From positions 4,566,001 to 4,630,000 of the forward strand of contig CALZFC010000018.1 of the NCBI GenBank assembly GCA_945643635.1: a stretch of 64,000 bases of DNA, written 5' to 3'. How positions within the stretch are numbered: position 1 is the first letter of the stretch; the number at the start of each line of letters is the position of its first letter. Of the stretch, positions 60,701 to 64,000 are shown in pieces. The notes under the pieces are model-generated. The model searched no databases. It was not told the DNA's origin and saw only the letters and a list, made by a program, of their open reading frames with translations. The DNA comes from Allodiplogaster sudhausi. Taxonomy: Eukaryota; Nematoda; Chromadorea; Rhabditida; Diplogasteridae. The translations under genes and the position numbers were made by a program.

Positions 60701-63498
60701 AGTAGTGCTAGAAAACCACTTTGAATGCGCGCGCTCAAAAAGTTGCCTGTCGCTCGGTCGAGAGAGCATGTGAAATAGGAGGGCGGCCCTGACCTACCGT
60801 AGCTAATTCTCTACCCGCGATTTCTCACGTTACTATTGCTCAGAGTGTAATGAAAGAAAATCGCTCAAACTTTCAGGATATATGTTTTAGACCAAGATGA
60901 CTTATCCTTGTAGAAAAAAACTTAGGTTAATTATTCTCCGGATACCTCCTTTAAATTTATTTTTGGGGGACCTTTGAAAGTGGGCTGTATCACGGATACG
61001 TGTTGATGTGTGTATATAAAGAGTCAGGGCGGAAGATTAATAACGAAGGATAAGCTAAATATTTGATTACAAAACACAAAATATTATTATGTACATACAT
61101 ACATATATACAATGTGTGTAGGAATTAAATTCTAGAAAAAAATATGGAAAAAGTCACGAACGTCCCGTTGTTGAAGCCGATGTGCTCGCCAGCGGCTAAC
61201 TTGCGATACTCGTTCAGCACAAAGTCATAGCTGAAGGTGTTTAACATTTAAGTTAATCTAATTAATTGATTAATTAAGTATTCAAATTTAAATTTCCCGC
61301 CAACCGGTCCGCAAGCGTCATGCCATTCTTGATCAATGATGTCGTAATGATAGCGCCGGCGTTGATCATTGGATTGTGAGGCTTGCCTTGGAAATTGTTT
61401 TTTTTTGTGAAAACAGCTATTATAATTTGAAAGGAATTTCAGATTTAGAAAAAACGCGCGAAATTCAAATATTAATTTAATCTTCAGTACCTTGCGCGTC
61501 GAGACAAATGTCGTTGAAGGAGCGGCCGCTCGGCTCTTGCCCGACGTAGTTGTGAATGCGATCGGCGCCGAGGTCAGACGCAACGATTGCGTAGGTGAAC
61601 GCCTGGAAATTGGCAGGAAATTCAAATTTTTGTTTTATTTTTAATTCCTCTATAAACTCAACTAATTTGTCGACATATTATTTTTATCTTGTAAAAAATC
61701 GGCAATGGAATACAAAATAGATTACAGAGTTAGAGAGAAGAAGAAAAGGTTCAAATAAAACGCGTCAATCAAAAGAGAAAAAAAAAGAAATAAAATAAAC
61801 TCCACCTTCGAGACACTTTGAATGCAAAAGTTGACGTTGCTGTCGCCGAGCGACAAGCGCTGCCCGTTGATCGTGCAGATTGACATGCCTACATGCATAA
61901 TTAATACGTATGTATGTATACTGATAAAAGAAAAAAAACATCTTCAAAAAATAATCAATATTTACAAGAACAAAAATACAATTCTTTTTCTTCTCACACA
62001 AATTTTTATTAAGAATTTTGTTTTTGAATATACAATTACTTTAATTGCAAATGTCTTACTATTGAATTTACAATTCAGCATAAAAATCTCACCCCAGAGA
62101 TTCGGGTCTTGCCGCTTTAGCTGCGGAATGTATGAAGCGACTTCGCCGTCCTTGATTGAGCGACACTGAAAGTGGAGATGGTTCATCTTATTCTTTTTCT
62201 TTATCGTTATCTTATACATACATTTTATCATTAAAAGTGATATTTATTGGATTTGAGCTATTTAATGTATAATCATCTCGAGGTATGTATGTAACAATGA
62301 AATAAAAATTGACAATAAATTTTCTCGCCTCTAGAAAGATTCGCTCGATTTTCGTGGCAAACTCGGGCCAGTTCGGAATGACGAGATGAGAGCGGAGAGC
62401 TTGGGTGATGAGGTCGACCGCAGGACGAATGCATCTAGGAGACGGAGAGAGAGAAAGAGAGTTAGAGAGAGAGAGAAAGAAAGAAAAGAGGAGTTAGAGA
62501 AAGAGAGAGAGAGAGAGAGACAGAGAGCGAGAGAGAGTAGAGAGTAGATAATGAATGCAATACCGATAGAAATGAAATAAAGAGATGAAGAGAGAGAGAG
62601 AGCGAGAGAGAGAGAGAAATAGAGAAAAAGAGCTCACTCCTTGAATTTCTTCCGATCCATGTAGATTCCCTCCTTTGGTATCGATGAAGTTTCGTAATCT
62701 CGCTCGTCCATCTGAAACGATTTCCCGATAGTTTTAAAGGAGGCGTTCATTGAACAATTAACATGTGGTTTTATGAACGTGGACCAGTTCGCATTCGATA
62801 ATAACTCAAAGCACTCATCGACAATCTCGAGTCAAACCCCCTTCAGCTTGTACCGTCTCTGCCAAAGACGACGCCGTGGGCACAGGCAACCCCGGCTCGT
62901 GTGCGTCGATCCTACTCCCACTTCCCTACCCACTCTCGCTCTCTCTCTCTCTCTCTCAATATCTCTCCCCCCCCTCTCTCTCTTTCTCTCTCTCTCTCTG
63001 TTTCTCTCACTAATGCAGCCCTGATGCCCACCTCCAGCTCGAATTGCCGGACTCGCTCGAAGACCTGCTTGAGACGTGGATCCGACTCGAGAATGCCAAA
63101 GGAGCGTAGGACCTGCGAGGCAAAAAAGTAAAGAACAATGGTTCCTTCTAACATTTTTTTAGAACTAAAAACAACTTTTAAAATGAATAAACTATTGATT
63201 TTGGCGAATTAAAGCTTTTTAAATTTCCCGCCATTTTCTCACCTTGATCAGTTTCGTCACGGACGCCTCATCCGTGTCGGGCAGGCGCACGAGGTCGAAG
63301 ATGAGATCGGCGGGCGTTTTTCCTGATTATTTTTCATTTTTTGGAGGAAAGGTGAAACAATTTGAAAATTAATTAAAATTTCCCGCCACGTACCACTCGC
63401 TCGCATCTCGCCCGACTGCAACGCTTGCGCCGTCTGCGTTATGAAGCGTGCCGTGGAAGAGATGCGCGTCAGGGATGAAGCGCCCGGGCTCGGCGGAA
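57770..63498 (-). CDS. Glutaminase with C-terminal ankyrin repeats (5' end outside the model)
   Basis: Nineteen exons stay in one frame from 63498 to the stop at 57770, giving 669 codons; the N-terminal mitochondrial leader exon was not found. The enzyme hydrolyses glutamine to glutamate and ammonia. Family landmarks in order: [45 protein letters not shown] with the Ser-x-x-Lys catalytic pair; [108 protein letters not shown]. Ankyrin repeats follow ([20 protein letters not shown], then [12 protein letters not shown]), and a ~110-residue acidic/serine-rich tail (SSEDSEEEG...) not usual for the family. Introns after 62329, 60127, 58931 and 58568 begin with GC. Animal glutaminases work as mitochondrial oligomers. 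Confidence 0.93.
59593..59829. repeat. Purine-only intron, (GA)n-rich
   Basis: The whole 237-bp glutaminase intron is almost pure purine on the plus strand, so nearly pure pyrimidine in the transcript. 62435-62637 is similar in the same gene. Confidence 0.9.
60670..60955. mobile_element. ~285-bp MITE with TTAAAGGARGTATCCG ends in a glutaminase intron
   Basis: Left end TTTAAAGGAAGTATCCGACG; right end, inverted, TTTAAAGGAGGTATCCGGAG. The interior (TTTGAATGCGCGC, GTGTGAAATAGGAG-like) resembles 29530-29690 in the first intron of the BTB gene. The end motif TTAAAGGAAGTATCCGACGG also occurs at 14857 in TMEM144 copy B. This is a small dispersed family. Confidence 0.7.
62435..62637. repeat. (GA)n-rich intron of glutaminase
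   Basis: Long runs of GAGAGA with interruptions fill the intron between 62434 and 62638. Confidence 0.85.
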
Positions 63499-64000
63499 CT
63501 GAAAATACGGAAAAAAAATTAGTTAAAATAAAAATAAATTAAAGTACAAACAACGCAAAAATTCAGTCAAAGAGTTAATTTTTATTCGGAAACGGAAAAG
63601 CTCGATGAATCGCATTGAATGCGTTAATTAATCTTATTTAGTATAAACCGCAGGGCTTCTTTCTTACAATTAGGCACACTCTCGCGTCTCTCGTTTAATT
63701 TCCTTTTTCTTCATATCGACCAAAACTAATCAATATTTCGTTGACCGTTCTTTTCTTCAATCTGATAATGAGTCGTACAGGATTAAGAAAAGCGAACCGT
63801 CGTAAGAGAGGGAGAACTTGCTGAACATTGTCTTTAGTGGCTAGAGGAATAGTAGAATAGTAGCACCCGACGATAATACACGAATTTGATTGAGAGGAGA
63901 AGGTCAGCCTCGTGTCTCGCTGGGAACGCACACGCCCAGGACAACTCCAAGTTGTTCTATCAGACAGAGCGCAGCCCCATTTCTCTCCTCTCGTGATCTC
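63499..64000. other. Upstream of the glutaminase exons seen, no exon assigned
   Basis: The exon ending at 63498 has a clean acceptor (TATTTTCAG) and needs one more base from an upstream exon, so the gene continues upstream. I could not pick that exon; it may lie in 63700-64000 or beyond the window. Confidence 0.4.

Overview
The window looks like nuclear DNA of an invertebrate animal, most probably a nematode. The genes are cut into many exons of 60-200 bp by short introns. Coding exons are GC-rich in AT-rich surroundings. There is a major-sperm-protein (MSP) domain gene, and there are cysteine-rich modules resembling the nematode C6/DUF281 type. Several introns carry a GGCGGGAAATTT motif. The species cannot be named from sequence alone. 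No rRNA, CRISPR array or prokaryotic operon is visible.

Layout. 1-84: end of an intron plus a BTB exon (-). 0.54-1.43 kb: protein tyrosine phosphatase (PTP) fragment (+), fused at a microhomology to a 5'-truncated nucleoside hydrolase copy (1.43-2.72 kb, +). 3.93-9.53 kb and 11.24-16.38 kb: a tandem duplication, each unit holding a TMEM144-like transporter gene (-). One unit carries a private 595-bp MITE and the other a private 334-bp MITE. 17.1-19.3 kb: the fuller nucleoside hydrolase copy (-), inverted relative to the first and frameshifted. 20.4-22.2 kb: an unrecognised secreted protein (-), apparently broken. 22.7-24.5 kb: scrambled BEL/Pao retroelement with an intact Gag-like ORF. 26.5-27.9 kb: a foldback element with ~560-bp inverted repeats and a TA target duplication.

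29.3-33.1 kb: an intact nine-exon BTB-domain gene (+) with a 15-nt microexon. 33.6-36.3 kb: a decayed unidentified gene (-). 37.5-45.6 kb and 50.8-56.2 kb: two paralogous secreted multi-module genes (-, called X and Y here) built from a repeated six-exon module and C6-like cysteine modules. X carries several lesions and Y at least one. Between them, 47.4-49.6 kb: an MSP-domain gene (-). 57.8-63.5 kb: a nearly complete glutaminase with C-terminal ankyrin repeats (-), open in frame over 19 exons.

The two main themes are: (1) recent local duplication with decay, in which paralogues carry different lesions and transposon insertions; and (2) unusual splicing. About 8 of roughly 50 introns that I could model in five genes begin with GC rather than GT, each supported by phase and, in most cases, by protein-family continuity. 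Single-base indels in draft assemblies could mimic some of the lesions. Exon models were made by eye from frame, splice sites and family resemblance.
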